The notes below the pieces were generated by a model, which was given only the letters and a program-made list of their open reading frames with translations, had not been told where the DNA came from and did no database searches. The translations under genes were made by a program, and so were the position numbers. Below are positions 1 through 9,161 of a DNA stretch of 64,000 bases, piece after piece (the first letter of the stretch is position 1; every line of letters starts with the position of its first letter). This DNA comes from an uncultured Opitutia bacterium (GTDB lineage: Bacteria; Verrucomicrobiota; Verrucomicrobiia; Opitutales; Opitutaceae). The stretch spans positions 21,900 to 85,899 of the forward strand of contig CAIQQB010000132.1 in assembly GCA_903873805.1 (NCBI GenBank). Reading direction: 5' to 3'.

Positions 1-2
1 AG

Positions 3-326
3 ACCCACCGCATCTTGGTCCGCGTGCTTGAGGAGGATCTCGCCATCGCCATCGGCCGCAAGGGGCAGAATGCCCGTCTCACCTCCCGCCTGATCGGCTG
101 GCGCCTGGACATCGACGAGTTCAAGGCTGAGTCCAGCGATCCGCGCGAAGTGGCGCTGCAGGCCCTCGGCCGGACCTTCGGACTCGATCCCGCGATTGCC
201 GCCCGCCTGGTGGCCATCGGCATCAATTCGCCGGCGGCCTTCGAGGGCGTGTCGGTCGAGGATCTCGTGGGCGGCGGTTTCACCGCCGAGGAAGCCGCGG
301 ACATCATTGCCCGCGTTGCCAAATAA
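3..326 (+). CDS. nusA: Transcription termination/antitermination factor NusA, C-terminal part (5' truncated by window)
   Basis: The reading frame is open from the window edge, so only the last ~107 codons are present. The visible start contains the end of the second KH RNA-binding domain, with the signature [18 protein letters not shown], followed by a short helical tail with helix-hairpin-helix character. NusA binds RNA polymerase and nascent RNA and controls pausing, termination and antitermination. The family call rests on the KH signature and on position directly before infB, a classic nusA-infB-rbfA-truB order. The tail is short, without the long acidic repeats of enterobacterial NusA. 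Confidence 0.93.
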   Translation, partial: THRILVRVLEEDLAIAIGRKGQNARLTSRLIGWRLDIDEFKAESSDPREVALQALGRTFGLDPAIAARLVAIGINSPAAFEGVSVEDLVGGGFTAEEAADIIARVAK

Positions 327-358
327 ACCTTTTCGCCCTCCCACCGCCCACCGACCGC

Positions 359-2815
359 ATGAGCATTCGCATCCACAAACTGGCCGAGGAACTCGGTCTG
401 GACAACAAAGAGATGATGGCGCTGCTCAAGGAGCGCAAAATCATCGCGGCGGATGTCAAGTCGGTGTCGAGCACGGTGGACAATATCAACGCCGGGGTGC
501 TGCGGGATGAATTTGCCGCCAAACGTCCCGCCCAGGCTGCGGCCGTGCCTGTGTCGGCGCCCAAGGCGGCTCCGCTGGCCCCCGAGTCGCCCGAACCCGT
601 GTCGGCTCCGCCCAAGGTGATGATCCCCGCCGGCGTCTTCGTCCGCTCCAAGCTCGACATCGATCGGGAGAAGGAGGCGATCAAGGCCGCCGCCGCCGCC
701 AAGCTGACCCCGCCGGTCATGCCGCCGCCGCCCGTGGTGCGTCCCGTGAGCGCCCCGCCCGTGCCGCCGCGCCCGGCGCCTCCCGGACCCGCGCATGTCG
801 GTTTTGTGCCGCGGCCGCATCCCCTGCCGCCGCCGGTCCGACCGGCGGCGCCGCCGGTGGTCTCTTCGCCCGTGCCGCCGCCGCCGATGCCGTCGGCTCC
901 ACGGCCGGTTCCCGCTGTCAGCAACGCCCCGAAGCCGCCCCCGGTAATTTCGGCCCCCAACACACCGGTCATGCCCGTCCAGCCGCCGGCGCAGACGGCC
1001 ACCATCACGACTTCGGGCGACGTCAAGATTCTCCACCTCAAGCCGCCGATCATTGTCCGCGACTTCGCCCCGGCCCTGGGCATGAAACCGTTCATGCTCA
1101 TCTCCGAGCTGATGGCCATGGGCATTTTCGCCGCCATGAACCAGACCGTCGAGGAGGCGATCGCCGTGAAGGTGGCCGAGAAGCACGGGTTTCTCCTCGA
1201 GATCAAGCACCGCGGCGAGGCCGCGCCCCAGCTTTCGCCCAAGGAGAAGGAGACGGAGAAACAGCGGAAGGCCGTGGACGACGAGGCGAAGAACCTTGCG
1301 CCCCGCCCGCCGATCGTCTGCATCCTCGGGCACGTCGACCACGGCAAAACCTCGCTGCTCGACGCCATCCGCAAGGCGAACGTCGCGGCCGGCGAGGCCG
1401 GCGGCATCACCCAGCATATCGGTGCCTACCAGGTCGAACACAACGGCCGCAAGATCACCTTCCTCGACACCCCCGGTCACGCCGCTTTCAACAAGATGCG
1501 CGCCCGCGGCGCGTCGCTGACCGACATTGCGGTGCTCGTCGTCGCCGCCGACGACGGCTTCATGCCGCAAACCGACGAGGCCCTCAAGTACATCCAGGCG
1601 GCCAAGGTCACGCTGATGGTTGCCGTCAACAAGATGGACGTGAAGGGTGCGAACATCGACCGCGTCAAGACGCAGATGCAGGAACGCAGCATCCCGGCCG
1701 AAGACTGGGGCGGCGAGACCGTCACGGTGCCGGTGTCGGCGATCAAGGGCACCGGGCTCGGGGACCTGCTCGACATGATTCTGCTCCAGGCCGAGGTGCT
1801 CGAGCTCAAGGCCAATCCGAAGACCGAGGCCACCGGGATCATCGTGGAGTCGCAGATCGACGTGGGCCGCGGCCCGCTCGCCACCGTCATTGTGCAGCGC
1901 GGCACGCTCAAGGTCGGGGATGCGCTTGTCTGCGGCCCGCACTGGTGCAAGGTGCGCGCGCTGTTCGACGACAAGGGGGCCAACATTAAGGAGGCTCCGC
2001 CGGCCGCACCCGTGCGGGTCATCGGCTGGTCCGGCACGCCGGAGAGCGGCGCCCTTTTCAAGGTGGTCAAGAACGCCCGCACCGCCGAGCAGCTGGCCGA
2101 GGAGGCCCAGCAGATCATCAAGCAGGACGCCGCCATCGTCCAAGCCGCCGAACCCCAGGGGGTGTCCGTCGAGCAGCTCTTCGCCAACATCGCCGCCACG
2201 CAGCAGAAGACCCTCAAGGTCATCGTCAAGACCGACGTCTTTGGCTCCGCCGAGGCGGTGCGCAATGTCCTCGAGGGCATCAAGAGCACCAAGGTCTCGC
2301 TCGAGATCGTCTCGACCGAGGTCGGCCTGATCAGCAAGAACGATGTACTCATGGCCGGTGCCTCCGGCGCAATCATCATCGGCTTCAACACCAAGCTGGA
2401 GAACGGCGTCACCCCGCTGGCCAAGCACCACCAGGTGCGGATCGAAACCTTCGGGATCATCTATGAGCTCGGCGACAAGGTCCGCGAGATGCTCGCCGAT
2501 CTGCTCGATCCCGATCTCAAGGAGGTCAAGCTGGGCGCCGCCGAGGTGCGCGCCACCTTCCCGCAGGGCAAGGGCTTTGTCGCCGGCTGCCTTGTCACCG
2601 AAGGCAAGGTCACCCGCAACGCCCCTGCCCGGCTGCGCCGCGGCAAGCAGATCATCCACGAGGGCAAGGTCGCCACGCTCAAGCGCTTCAAGGACGACGC
2701 CAACGAGGTGCGCGCCGGCCTCGAGTGCGGTATCAAACTCGACGATTTCAACGCCTACGAAACGGGCGACATCATCGAGTGCCTCGAAATCCAGAAGGTC
2801 CGCGCCGCCCTCTGA
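359..2815 (+). CDS. infB: Translation initiation factor IF-2
   Basis: An 818-residue GTPase that delivers initiator fMet-tRNA to the ribosome and promotes subunit joining. Residues 1-50 form an IF2_N module. Residues ~55-215 are a Pro/Ala-rich linker of low complexity. A second IF2_N-like helical module follows at ~220-285. The G domain has G1 GHVDHGKT at 324-331, G3 DTPGH at 370-374 and G4 NKMD at 424-427. Beta-barrel and C-terminal fMet-tRNA-binding domains complete the protein. The ATG at 359 lies 32 nt after nusA and matches the family N-terminus ([13 protein letters not shown]). It is cotranscribed with nusA and rbfA. Confidence 0.98.
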   Translation: MSIRIHKLAEELGLDNKEMMALLKERKIIAADVKSVSSTVDNINAGVLRDEFAAKRPAQAAAVPVSAPKAAPLAPESPEPVSAPPKVMIPAGVFVRSKLDIDREKEAIKAAAAAKLTPPVMPPPPVVRPVSAPPVPPRPAPPGPAHVGFVPRPHPLPPPVRPAAPPVVSSPVPPPPMPSAPRPVPAVSNAPKPPPVISAPNTPVMPVQPPAQTATITTSGDVKILHLKPPIIVRDFAPALGMKPFMLISELMAMGIFAAMNQTVEEAIAVKVAEKHGFLLEIKHRGEAAPQLSPKEKETEKQRKAVDDEAKNLAPRPPIVCILGHVDHGKTSLLDAIRKANVAAGEAGGITQHIGAYQVEHNGRKITFLDTPGHAAFNKMRARGASLTDIAVLVVAADDGFMPQTDEALKYIQAAKVTLMVAVNKMDVKGANIDRVKTQMQERSIPAEDWGGETVTVPVSAIKGTGLGDLLDMILLQAEVLELKANPKTEATGIIVESQIDVGRGPLATVIVQRGTLKVGDALVCGPHWCKVRALFDDKGANIKEAPPAAPVRVIGWSGTPESGALFKVVKNARTAEQLAEEAQQIIKQDAAIVQAAEPQGVSVEQLFANIAATQQKTLKVIVKTDVFGSAEAVRNVLEGIKSTKVSLEIVSTEVGLISKNDVLMAGASGAIIIGFNTKLENGVTPLAKHHQVRIETFGIIYELGDKVREMLADLLDPDLKEVKLGAAEVRATFPQGKGFVAGCLVTEGKVTRNAPARLRRGKQIIHEGKVATLKRFKDDANEVRAGLECGIKLDDFNAYETGDIIECLEIQKVRAAL

Positions 2816-2865
2816 CCCGCCCCGATTCCGAGCCGATTGTTGGCGCCTGGCGGTCCGCCCGGCCG

Positions 2866-2907
2866 CCGAATCCAAAGTCCAAAATCGAGCGTCCAAATTC
2901 CGTTCCC
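2866..2907 (+). repeat. CCAAA-type leader repeat before rbfA
   Basis: The last ~40 nt before the rbfA ATG consist of repeated TCCAAA units: tccaaagtccaaaatc, then gtccaaattc. No GGAG-like Shine-Dalgarno is visible between the repeat and the start codon. A related array lies on the coding strand immediately before lgt at about 16002-16034. It may be an intergenic repeat or a translation-associated leader; which one cannot be decided from the sequence. Confidence 0.55.
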
Positions 2908-3285
2908 ATGTCCACCCGCACCCTTCGCGTCAATGAGCTCCTCCAGCGCGAGCTGAGCGGACTGTTGCGCCGCGAGTACCAGGTCGAGGCGACGGCGATC
3001 ACCGTGATCGGCGTCGAGGTCACGCCCGACCTGGCCGAGGGCCGCGTGTTTGTCGCCGTCACCGGCGACGAGGCCCGGGCGGAAGACCGGCTGCGCTGGC
3101 TCCGGCGCCATGCCGCCGAGCTGCGCTTCGGCCTCGGCCGCCGGGTCGAGCTCCGACACATTCCCGTCCTGAGCTACGTGCTCGACACCGCCACCGCGCG
3201 CGGCAACCAGGTCCTTTCGGTGCTCGATGAAATCGCCCGGCAGGAAAAACCGGCGGCATCGGAACCGCCGCCCGCCACTCCCTGA
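2908..3285 (+). CDS. rbfA: 30S ribosome-binding factor RbfA
   Basis: A 125-residue protein of normal family length. RbfA binds the 30S subunit and assists late 16S rRNA maturation. It starts STRTLRVNELLQRELSGLLR, the usual N-terminal helix ('R..rvnelI..els.iL'), and continues with a KH-like alpha/beta fold ending VLSVLDEIARQ. The frame is open further upstream, but the ATG at 2908 gives the expected N-terminus; earlier starts lie inside the infB 3' end. It is followed after 1 nt by the next gene, which indicates coupling. Confidence 0.93.
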   Translation: MSTRTLRVNELLQRELSGLLRREYQVEATAITVIGVEVTPDLAEGRVFVAVTGDEARAEDRLRWLRRHAAELRFGLGRRVELRHIPVLSYVLDTATARGNQVLSVLDEIARQEKPAASEPPPATP

Positions 3286-3286
3286 C

Positions 3287-4297
3287 ATGGCATCCGTCTA
3301 TCCCCAGTTTGCCGACAGCTTCACCCGCGTCCTCCGCGACGCCGGCGGGCGTCTGCTGGTCGTACTGGGTCATGCGCGGCCCGACGGCGACTGCATCGGT
3401 TCCCAGGTCGGACTTGCCCGGGTGCTGCGGGCGCTCGGGCACGAAGTAATCTGTGCCAATCCCGATCCGGTGCCGCGCCGCCTCCAGTTTCTGACCGGCG
3501 GCGAGGTTTTTCGGCGTTTTGACGATCTGCCCGCCACCGAACTCACCGCCATCTATGTTGATTGCGCGGACCGGGCGCGGGCCGGCGACCGGTTTGCCGC
3601 GCGCTTTCCCCGGCCGTTGGCGAATATCGACCATCACCTGTCCAACCCCGGCTATGGCGTGCACAACCTCGTGGATTCGGACTCTGCCGCCACCTGCGAG
3701 ATCCTAGCCGGGCTATTTTTCGACCAGGGGCTGCCGGTTGATGCGGCGGCGGCCCAGGCCCTGTATGCCGGCATCGCCACCGACACCGGCCAGTTCCGTT
3801 TTCATTCCACGACCCGCCGGACGTTTCTGCTCACGGCCGAGCTGCTCGCGCGCGGGGCCGATCCGGCCGCCGCCAGCGCCGAGCTCTACGAACGCGAAAC
3901 CCCCGGCAAGCTCCGGCTGCTGCAGCGCTTCCTCGCGTCGTTCCAATTCGAATGCGGCGGCCGGGTTTGCATCGGCGTGCTGCCCGCCGGAAGCTATGAG
4001 CAGACGGGAACGCAGCCGGAGGACATCGAGGGCATGGTCGACACCGCCCGCGGGGTTGAGGGCGTGGACATCGGCGTGCTCATTGAGGAACGGGTCGGCG
4101 GCATCAAGGCCAGCCTCCGCGCCAAAGATCCGTCTTTCCGTGTCGACCAAGTGGCGGCCCGGTTTGGTGGTGGCGGCCATGCCTGTGCCGCGGGGCTCAA
4201 CGTCATCGGCGCCACCCCCGCCGGTTTCCGCACCGAGCTGGTTGCCGCGCTGGCTGCCCAGCTGGCGGCCGTGGATGCGGCCCAGCCCTCCTCCTGA
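3287..4297 (+). CDS. nrnA: DHH-family phosphoesterase (NrnA-like oligoribonuclease / pAp phosphatase)
   Basis: A 336-residue DHH/DHHA1 enzyme. NrnA-type proteins degrade nanoRNA to mononucleotides and dephosphorylate 3'-phosphoadenosine 5'-phosphate, using Mn2+. Metal-ligand motifs are visible: [12 protein letters not shown] at 28-39, the D of YVDCAD at 92 and NIDHH at 113-117. The C-terminal DHHA1 domain has [11 protein letters not shown] at about 291-301. The first motif reads HARPDGD where many homologues have HxxPDGD, so the ligands are intact. Its place between rbfA and truB is common in bacteria. Its stop overlaps the truB start (TGATG). Confidence 0.92.
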   Translation: MASVYPQFADSFTRVLRDAGGRLLVVLGHARPDGDCIGSQVGLARVLRALGHEVICANPDPVPRRLQFLTGGEVFRRFDDLPATELTAIYVDCADRARAGDRFAARFPRPLANIDHHLSNPGYGVHNLVDSDSAATCEILAGLFFDQGLPVDAAAAQALYAGIATDTGQFRFHSTTRRTFLLTAELLARGADPAAASAELYERETPGKLRLLQRFLASFQFECGGRVCIGVLPAGSYEQTGTQPEDIEGMVDTARGVEGVDIGVLIEERVGGIKASLRAKDPSFRVDQVAARFGGGGHACAAGLNVIGATPAGFRTELVAALAAQLAAVDAAQPSS

Positions 4298-5058
4298 TGT
4301 CCGGCCCCGCCAAGGAACTTAACGGCGTCCTTCTGATCGACAAACCCGGCGCCCACACCTCCCACGACGTGGTGGCGCGCCTGCGCGGCATCCTGCACAC
4401 ACGCCGCGTCGGCCATGCCGGCACCCTCGATCCGATGGCCACCGGGCTGCTCGTCATGCTGGTCGGCAAGGCCACCAGCCTGTCGCAATACCTGATGAGC
4501 GTCGACAAGGAGTACACCGGGGTCATCCGGCTCGGCCAGTCCACCAACACCCAGGATGCCGAGGGCGAAGTTTTGGAAACCCGCCCGGTGCCGATGCTGA
4601 CGGAGTCCGAGGTGCGCGCGGCGTTGCAGGGTTTTCTGGGGGACCAGTACCAGACGCCCCCGATGTTTTCCGCGGTCAAAATCAACGGCGTCCCCCTGTA
4701 CAAGAGCGCCCGCAAGGGCGAGGAGGTGGCGCGGGAACCCCGGTTCATCCGCGTGATCGATTTCACCCTCACCAGCTGGGCGTCTCCGGACCTGGGTTTT
4801 GTCCTCCGCTGCACCAAGGGCACCTACGTCCGGACGCTGGCTCACGATCTCGGCAACCGCCTCGGTTGCGGGGCCCACCTGAAGGAACTGCGGCGCACGG
4901 TTTCAGGCGGCTTCAATGTGGCGGCGGCGGTCACGCTGGAGCAGTTGGAAAAAATGTCCGTGCCAGAGTTGGAAAAGGTGCTGATTCCCGCACTGGTCGC
5001 GCTGCCGCCGCCGGCCGCGGTGGGGGCGGATCCGGCGGGCAGCCCGCCCGCCCGCTGA
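4297..5058 (+). CDS. truB: tRNA pseudouridine(55) synthase TruB
   Basis: A 253-residue enzyme that converts U55 of the tRNA T-loop to pseudouridine. The N-terminus [14 protein letters not shown] and the catalytic motif [13 protein letters not shown] (Asp45) match the TruB family. [12 protein letters not shown] is the second conserved block. The ATG overlaps the preceding stop by one base, suggesting translational coupling. The C-terminal PUA-like extension is short and ends in a Pro/Ala-rich tail. Confidence 0.97.
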   Translation: MSGPAKELNGVLLIDKPGAHTSHDVVARLRGILHTRRVGHAGTLDPMATGLLVMLVGKATSLSQYLMSVDKEYTGVIRLGQSTNTQDAEGEVLETRPVPMLTESEVRAALQGFLGDQYQTPPMFSAVKINGVPLYKSARKGEEVAREPRFIRVIDFTLTSWASPDLGFVLRCTKGTYVRTLAHDLGNRLGCGAHLKELRRTVSGGFNVAAAVTLEQLEKMSVPELEKVLIPALVALPPPAAVGADPAGSPPAR

Positions 5059-5089
5059 AGTCCGGATTCAACCGGCTCTCACCCGAACC

Positions 5090-6040
5090 GTGCACCTGCC
5101 CGCTCAATTTGACTCGCTCGCCGCCGCCGGCGTGGCCTTGCCACCGGACCGGCCGCTGCATCTGGCGATCGGCATGTTCGATGGTGTCCATCTCGGCCAC
5201 CGGGCGGTGATCGGCGCCGCTGTTGGCACGGCCCACCGCTGCGGCGAACTCGCGGGCGTGCTCACCTTCTGGCCGCATCCGAGCCGGTTGTTCAACCCAC
5301 AGAATCCCACCCGTCAGATCATGCCGCCCGGTGTGAAAACCCGGGTGTTGCTGCAGCTGCAGACCGATGTGGTGATCACTCAGCCCTTTGACGCGGCGTT
5401 TGCCGGCATTGCGGCCGAGGAGTTCCTGCCGCTGCTCCGGAAACATTTTCCCGGTCTTGTCGCCATTTACGTCGGCGACAACTGGCGCTTTGGCCGGGGC
5501 CGGAGCGGAGATGTGGCGCTGCTCCAGGCTGAAGCCGCGCGTCACGGGCTCGCGGTGGTGAATTTGCCGCGACTGGACCGGGGCGGCGAACCGGTGAGCA
5601 GTTCGCGGATCCGCGCGTGCCTTGAGGCGGGTGAGATCGGCGAGGCCAACGCGATGCTCGGCGGCACGTACGTTTCCGAAGGCACGGTGGTCTCCGGCCG
5701 GCAGCTTGGCCGCACGCTCGGCTTTCCGACGTTGAACCTCGTCTGGGGGTCGGAGCTGGCACCGCGCTTCGGGGTCTACGCCATACGGGTGGCCGGACCG
5801 GGGATGTTCGCACCGCTGCCCGCGGTCGCGAATTTCGGTCTGCGCCCCACGGTGGAGCAGGCCGGGGTCCCGGTGCTCGAGGTGCACGTGCTCGCGGACT
5901 GCCCATTCGGATCCGGCGACGCGTTGACTGTCGAGTGGCTGAAGTTCCTGCGTCCCGAGCAGAAATTTGACGGAGTGGAAACGCTGCGGGCCCAGATTGC
6001 CCGGGATGTGGCGGCGGCCGGGACGATCCTGCGCGGTTGA
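5090..6040 (+). CDS. ribF: Bifunctional riboflavin kinase / FAD synthetase RibF
   Basis: A 316-residue enzyme that makes FMN and then FAD from riboflavin. The N-terminal FMN adenylyltransferase domain has the nucleotidyltransferase motif GMFDGVHLGH at 28-37, with SSSRIRACLEAGEIGEAN closing that half. The C-terminal riboflavin kinase domain begins near residue 200 with GRTLGFPTLNL. The best start is the GTG at 5090 (MHLPAQFDSL...); no in-frame ATG gives a complete domain. It is the last protein gene of the nusA-infB cluster, 31 nt after truB. Confidence 0.96.
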   Translation: MHLPAQFDSLAAAGVALPPDRPLHLAIGMFDGVHLGHRAVIGAAVGTAHRCGELAGVLTFWPHPSRLFNPQNPTRQIMPPGVKTRVLLQLQTDVVITQPFDAAFAGIAAEEFLPLLRKHFPGLVAIYVGDNWRFGRGRSGDVALLQAEAARHGLAVVNLPRLDRGGEPVSSSRIRACLEAGEIGEANAMLGGTYVSEGTVVSGRQLGRTLGFPTLNLVWGSELAPRFGVYAIRVAGPGMFAPLPAVANFGLRPTVEQAGVPVLEVHVLADCPFGSGDALTVEWLKFLRPEQKFDGVETLRAQIARDVAAAGTILRG

Positions 6041-6104
6041 GCCCCTGACATTTTTCCTTGCGCCCCGCCCCGGTGGTGGCGTTACTTCCCATCCGCAGAT
6101 TTCC

Positions 6105-6181
6105 GGACCTTTAGCTCAGTTGGTTAGAGCGTTTCCTTGACATGGAAAAGGTCACAGGTTCGAGTCCTGTAAGGTCCACCA
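6105..6181 (+). tRNA. tRNA-Val (anticodon GAC)
   Basis: A complete 77-nt cloverleaf. The acceptor stem ggacctt (6105-6111) pairs with aaggtcc (6171-6177). The D arm is GCTC/GAGC, and the anticodon stem tttcc/ggaaa carries the loop ttgacat. The T arm is acagg-ttcgagt-cctgt. The discriminator base is A, and CCA is encoded at 6179-6181. Anticodon GAC reads GUC and GUU valine codons. It lies 64 nt after ribF on the same strand. Confidence 0.97.
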
Positions 6182-6276
6182 TCTGCAACTGGTTGCAAGG
6201 CAATAGGTTCATGAATACCGGTTTAGTCGGGAGGGGCTGCGGCGACTCCTTCGCACCTTGGGAATGACGGGATGAC

Positions 6277-6776
6277 TTATTTCGCCGGCACCATGTCCGG
6301 AGTGCCGATCAGCAACTTGTAATCAACCGACGGGTCGGGAGACTTGAGCATCGGTAGGTCAATCAGCACGGCGCTCGAATCGAGGATCGGCATCTTTGAC
6401 ACCCAACGCGGAGGAGCCGAGAATGTCCGGCCCGCCAAGGGAAGCTTGGAGCCGGTGCTGTTCGAGCCGAACCTGAACTCGCAAACGGTGAATTGAACGG
6501 ATCGACAGTGCTGCCGCCGACCCGACTCAGCAACGGAACCGGACTGAGTGCGAATTCGCCGAGGAGTTCAGCCGGTGCTTCCCAACGCTGGGAGTCCGGG
6601 GGCAGACTGGTCGCAGCCCGGCCGTTCAAGCTGGCCAGATTCACCAGCTGGCCAGTCAGGGAAAGGGAGAGAGACGGCACCGGCAAGCCGGCTTTGGCGG
6701 TGAGGAACGATGCGCTATCAGCGGCCGTGGCGATCATCGGCACCAGGGCCAGTAGGAGGGTGGGGATCGCTTTCAT
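6277..6776 (-). pseudogene. Frameshifted gene for a small secreted protein
   Basis: Two minus-strand frames join into one plausible protein. The first starts at the ATG at 6776 with a signal peptide (MKAIPTLLLALVPMIATAADS) and reads on through LLSRVGGSTVD near 6500. The second covers roughly 6277-6500 (QFTVCEFRFGSNS ... DYKLLIGTPDMVPAK) and ends at the TAA at 6277-6279. The span is 500 bp, not a multiple of three, so one ±1 shift is needed. No known family was recognised. It lies 46 nt downstream of nadK. A sequencing error is possible instead of true decay. Confidence 0.6.
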
Positions 6777-6822
6777 GGAAGGGGTGGAGGCATGCCGGAG
6801 ACCGGCGGTCCGGATTCGGGGC

Positions 6823-7662
6823 TCAGGACTTGTCCGCGGCGCCGCCGCTCCACTTGAGTTTGGCGCGCACGACGGCAAAATGGGAGTAGTCCAGCCGCTG
6901 CACGAGTTTAAGGCGCGGGCCGGCGATGGTGATCTCCACCGGGGCCTGCGGGTTGACGGGGAGATTGCGCTGGCCGTCGATCGCGACCATCAGCCGCGTG
7001 GCGGCGGAGCAGTTGTGCACCCGCAGTCGGATGTCCTGGCTGAAAATGATCGAACGGTTACTCAGGGTATGCGGGCAGATCGGCGTCATCGCGATGACCG
7101 CCGCCCCGGGATGGATCAGCGGTCCGCCGGCCGAGAGGTTGTAGGCGGTCGAGCCCGTGGGGGTCGACAGGATGAGGCCGTCGCAGGAGTAGTCGGTCAC
7201 GAGTTCGTCCCCGGCGAACACCTCGAGGCGCACCAGGCTGGAGTTGACCTCGTGCTTGATCAGCACGTCGTTGAGGGCGAGATGCGGCTCGCCCGGCCCA
7301 ATGGTGCAGGCGAGCATCGAGCGCGGCGTGAGCTGGTAGGCGCCGGCGAGCAGGCCCGCGAATTGCGCGCGGGCCTCGTCGGCCGAGAAGGTGGTGAGGA
7401 AGCCGAGGCTGCCGCAGTTGACGCCGATGACCGGGACGCCGGCCCGGGCGGCGGGACTGGCGACGCCCAGCAGCGTGCCGTCACCGCCGATGACGCAGCA
7501 GGCGTCCTGCGCGTCGAGATATCCGGCTGGGATCGAGGCGTGCGAGACCACCCGCACCGCGGCACCGGCGGAAGCCGCGGTGGCGGCGAGCGTCTGTGCC
7601 AGCGCGGATGCGCCGGCTTTCTGTTCGTTGACGACGAAGGCGAGGCGGCGGAGCGGCGGCAT
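6823..7662 (-). CDS. nadK: NAD kinase
   Basis: A 279-residue cytoplasmic enzyme that phosphorylates NAD to NADP. The diagnostic GGDGTLL motif is at residues 59-65, and GVNCGSLGFLT follows. ALNDVLIKH and DGLILSTPTGSTAYNLSAGG form the rest of the substrate pocket. Length is typical. It lies 20 nt downstream of argA on the same strand and may be cotranscribed with it. Confidence 0.96.
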   Translation of the reverse strand: MPPLRRLAFVVNEQKAGASALAQTLAATAASAGAAVRVVSHASIPAGYLDAQDACCVIGGDGTLLGVASPAARAGVPVIGVNCGSLGFLTTFSADEARAQFAGLLAGAYQLTPRSMLACTIGPGEPHLALNDVLIKHEVNSSLVRLEVFAGDELVTDYSCDGLILSTPTGSTAYNLSAGGPLIHPGAAVIAMTPICPHTLSNRSIIFSQDIRLRVHNCSAATRLMVAIDGQRNLPVNPQAPVEITIAGPRLKLVQRLDYSHFAVVRAKLKWSGGAADKS

Positions 7663-7682
7663 GGCAGGGGCGGTGCGGCTGG

Positions 7683-9017
7683 CTAGAGCTGCTTCACAAG
7701 CACCTTCGGATTGCGGCCGCTCTCCTCGTAGAGCTTGAGCCGGGCTTCGGGCAGCATGGACTTGTCCGCCTCCTCGTAGCCGAGCTTCGAGGTGAAGAAC
7801 GCGTAGCTCTGGGTGGAGAGGGCGACGACGGTGGACGCGCCGCGTTCCTTGGCCATCATGCTGGCAAACTCGACCATCTTCCGGCCGATGCCGCGGCCCT
7901 GGAAAACGGGCATGACGTAGAGCGAGCCGATCTCAGCGAGCTGCGGCTTGTCGGGATAGAAGTAGAGCGTGACGCACGCGATGATGTTCTCGTCGATCTC
8001 GAAGACGTAGAACTGGTCGATGTTCTTTTCGATCGCCTGCTGGGTGCGGTGGATCAGCTCCTCGCGCTTCACCGCGCTGCGGGTGAGCTGGTGGAGGAAA
8101 CGCACGTCACGTTTGGTCGCCTTGCGGATCTGCTGGTAATCGTTCGCGTAGATCAGCGAGCCGATGCCGTCGTTGGAGAAGATCTCGTTGAGCAGGCCGT
8201 CGAAGACCCGGCCGTCCACCAAATGCACGCGCGGCACGCCGGTCTCAATCGCGCGGACCGCGTGGAGTGCCTTGCTGCGGACGTTATCGGCGAGGCTGGC
8301 GGGCGCGTCCTTCAGCAGGGCCCGGAGGGCGTCGACGGAGATGTCGCGGCGAATCTCGCCGTCGATCTCGAGTCCGGCGGCGGGCGTGAGGAAGATGATC
8401 TTCGAGGCGGCGAGGGCCTCGGCAACCTCGGCGGCAAGCAGGTCGGAGTTGACCCGCAGCGAACGGCCGTCGGGACCGTAACCGATAGGCTGGAGGATGG
8501 GGAGGATGTCGGCGCCGATGAGGTGGAGCAGAAACTCCTTGTCCACGCGGTCGACCTTGCCGGTGTGCTGCTGATCCACGCCCTTGAGAATGCCGACGGG
8601 GAGCGCACGCACGGCATTGGTGATGGCGCATTTCAGGGAGTTCTGAGTGAGACCCTCGAGAATGAGGTGGGAAACCCGGGCGGAGGCGCGGATGGCGAGG
8701 TCGAGTGTGGCGGCGTCGGTCACGCCGGCCCCGTCGCTGTTGGTGATGGGAATGTTCCGGAGTTCGGAAAGTTCGTCCAGCTGCTGGCCGATACCGTGGA
8801 CCAGGACGACCCGGATGCCGAGGCTGCGGAGCACGGCGATGTCGACCAGCAGATTGCTGAAATTCTCGTCGGCGACGATCGAACCGTCGAGCGCGAGCAC
8901 GAAGATCTGGTCCTGAAACCGGGGGACGTATTTCAGGATGCCGCGCAGATCGGTGGGCTTGATCGTGGCGGTGGCGGCCGGCTGGGCCGGCTTGTCGGAA
9001 CCTTGGCCGTTGCTCAT
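7683..9017 (-). CDS. argA: Amino-acid N-acetyltransferase (N-acetylglutamate synthase)
   Basis: A 444-residue protein with an N-terminal amino-acid-kinase-like domain (residues ~35-290; VVLVHGIGQQLDELS) and a C-terminal GNAT domain (~300-444; FQGRGIGRKMVEFASMMAKE is the acetyl-CoA loop). This two-domain layout and length match ArgA, which makes N-acetylglutamate from glutamate and acetyl-CoA, the first step of arginine synthesis. In this family the kinase-like domain usually serves arginine feedback. No other arg genes are nearby. The ATG at 9017 is followed by a low-complexity N-terminal extension of about 25 residues. Confidence 0.92.
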   Translation of the reverse strand: MSNGQGSDKPAQPAATATIKPTDLRGILKYVPRFQDQIFVLALDGSIVADENFSNLLVDIAVLRSLGIRVVLVHGIGQQLDELSELRNIPITNSDGAGVTDAATLDLAIRASARVSHLILEGLTQNSLKCAITNAVRALPVGILKGVDQQHTGKVDRVDKEFLLHLIGADILPILQPIGYGPDGRSLRVNSDLLAAEVAEALAASKIIFLTPAAGLEIDGEIRRDISVDALRALLKDAPASLADNVRSKALHAVRAIETGVPRVHLVDGRVFDGLLNEIFSNDGIGSLIYANDYQQIRKATKRDVRFLHQLTRSAVKREELIHRTQQAIEKNIDQFYVFEIDENIIACVTLYFYPDKPQLAEIGSLYVMPVFQGRGIGRKMVEFASMMAKERGASTVVALSTQSYAFFTSKLGYEEADKSMLPEARLKLYEESGRNPKVLVKQL

Positions 9018-9092
9018 GGAAGTGGGCGTTTGTCGGCGAACGGGCCGCGCGCGTCAATAGCGGCGAACGGCGGGGGCGGGAAGGTCGGTCGC

Positions 9093-9120
9093 AAAACGCG
9101 GCGAGGGCGCCGCGTCCCCA
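9093..9120. repeat. REP-like hairpin, AGGG-loop family
   Basis: A perfect 8-bp stem: acgcggcg (9096-9103), loop aggg, cgccgcgt (9108-9115), flanked by aaa on the left and cccca on the right. Versions with compensated stem bases occur at 24337-24362 (opposite orientation) and 48744-48770. It lies in the 144-nt gap between resC and argA, upstream of argA. Confidence 0.7.
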
Positions 9121-9161
9121 CGTGGTCGGGTGCGCTCGCCCCGCCGGCATTTCCCAGCGCT

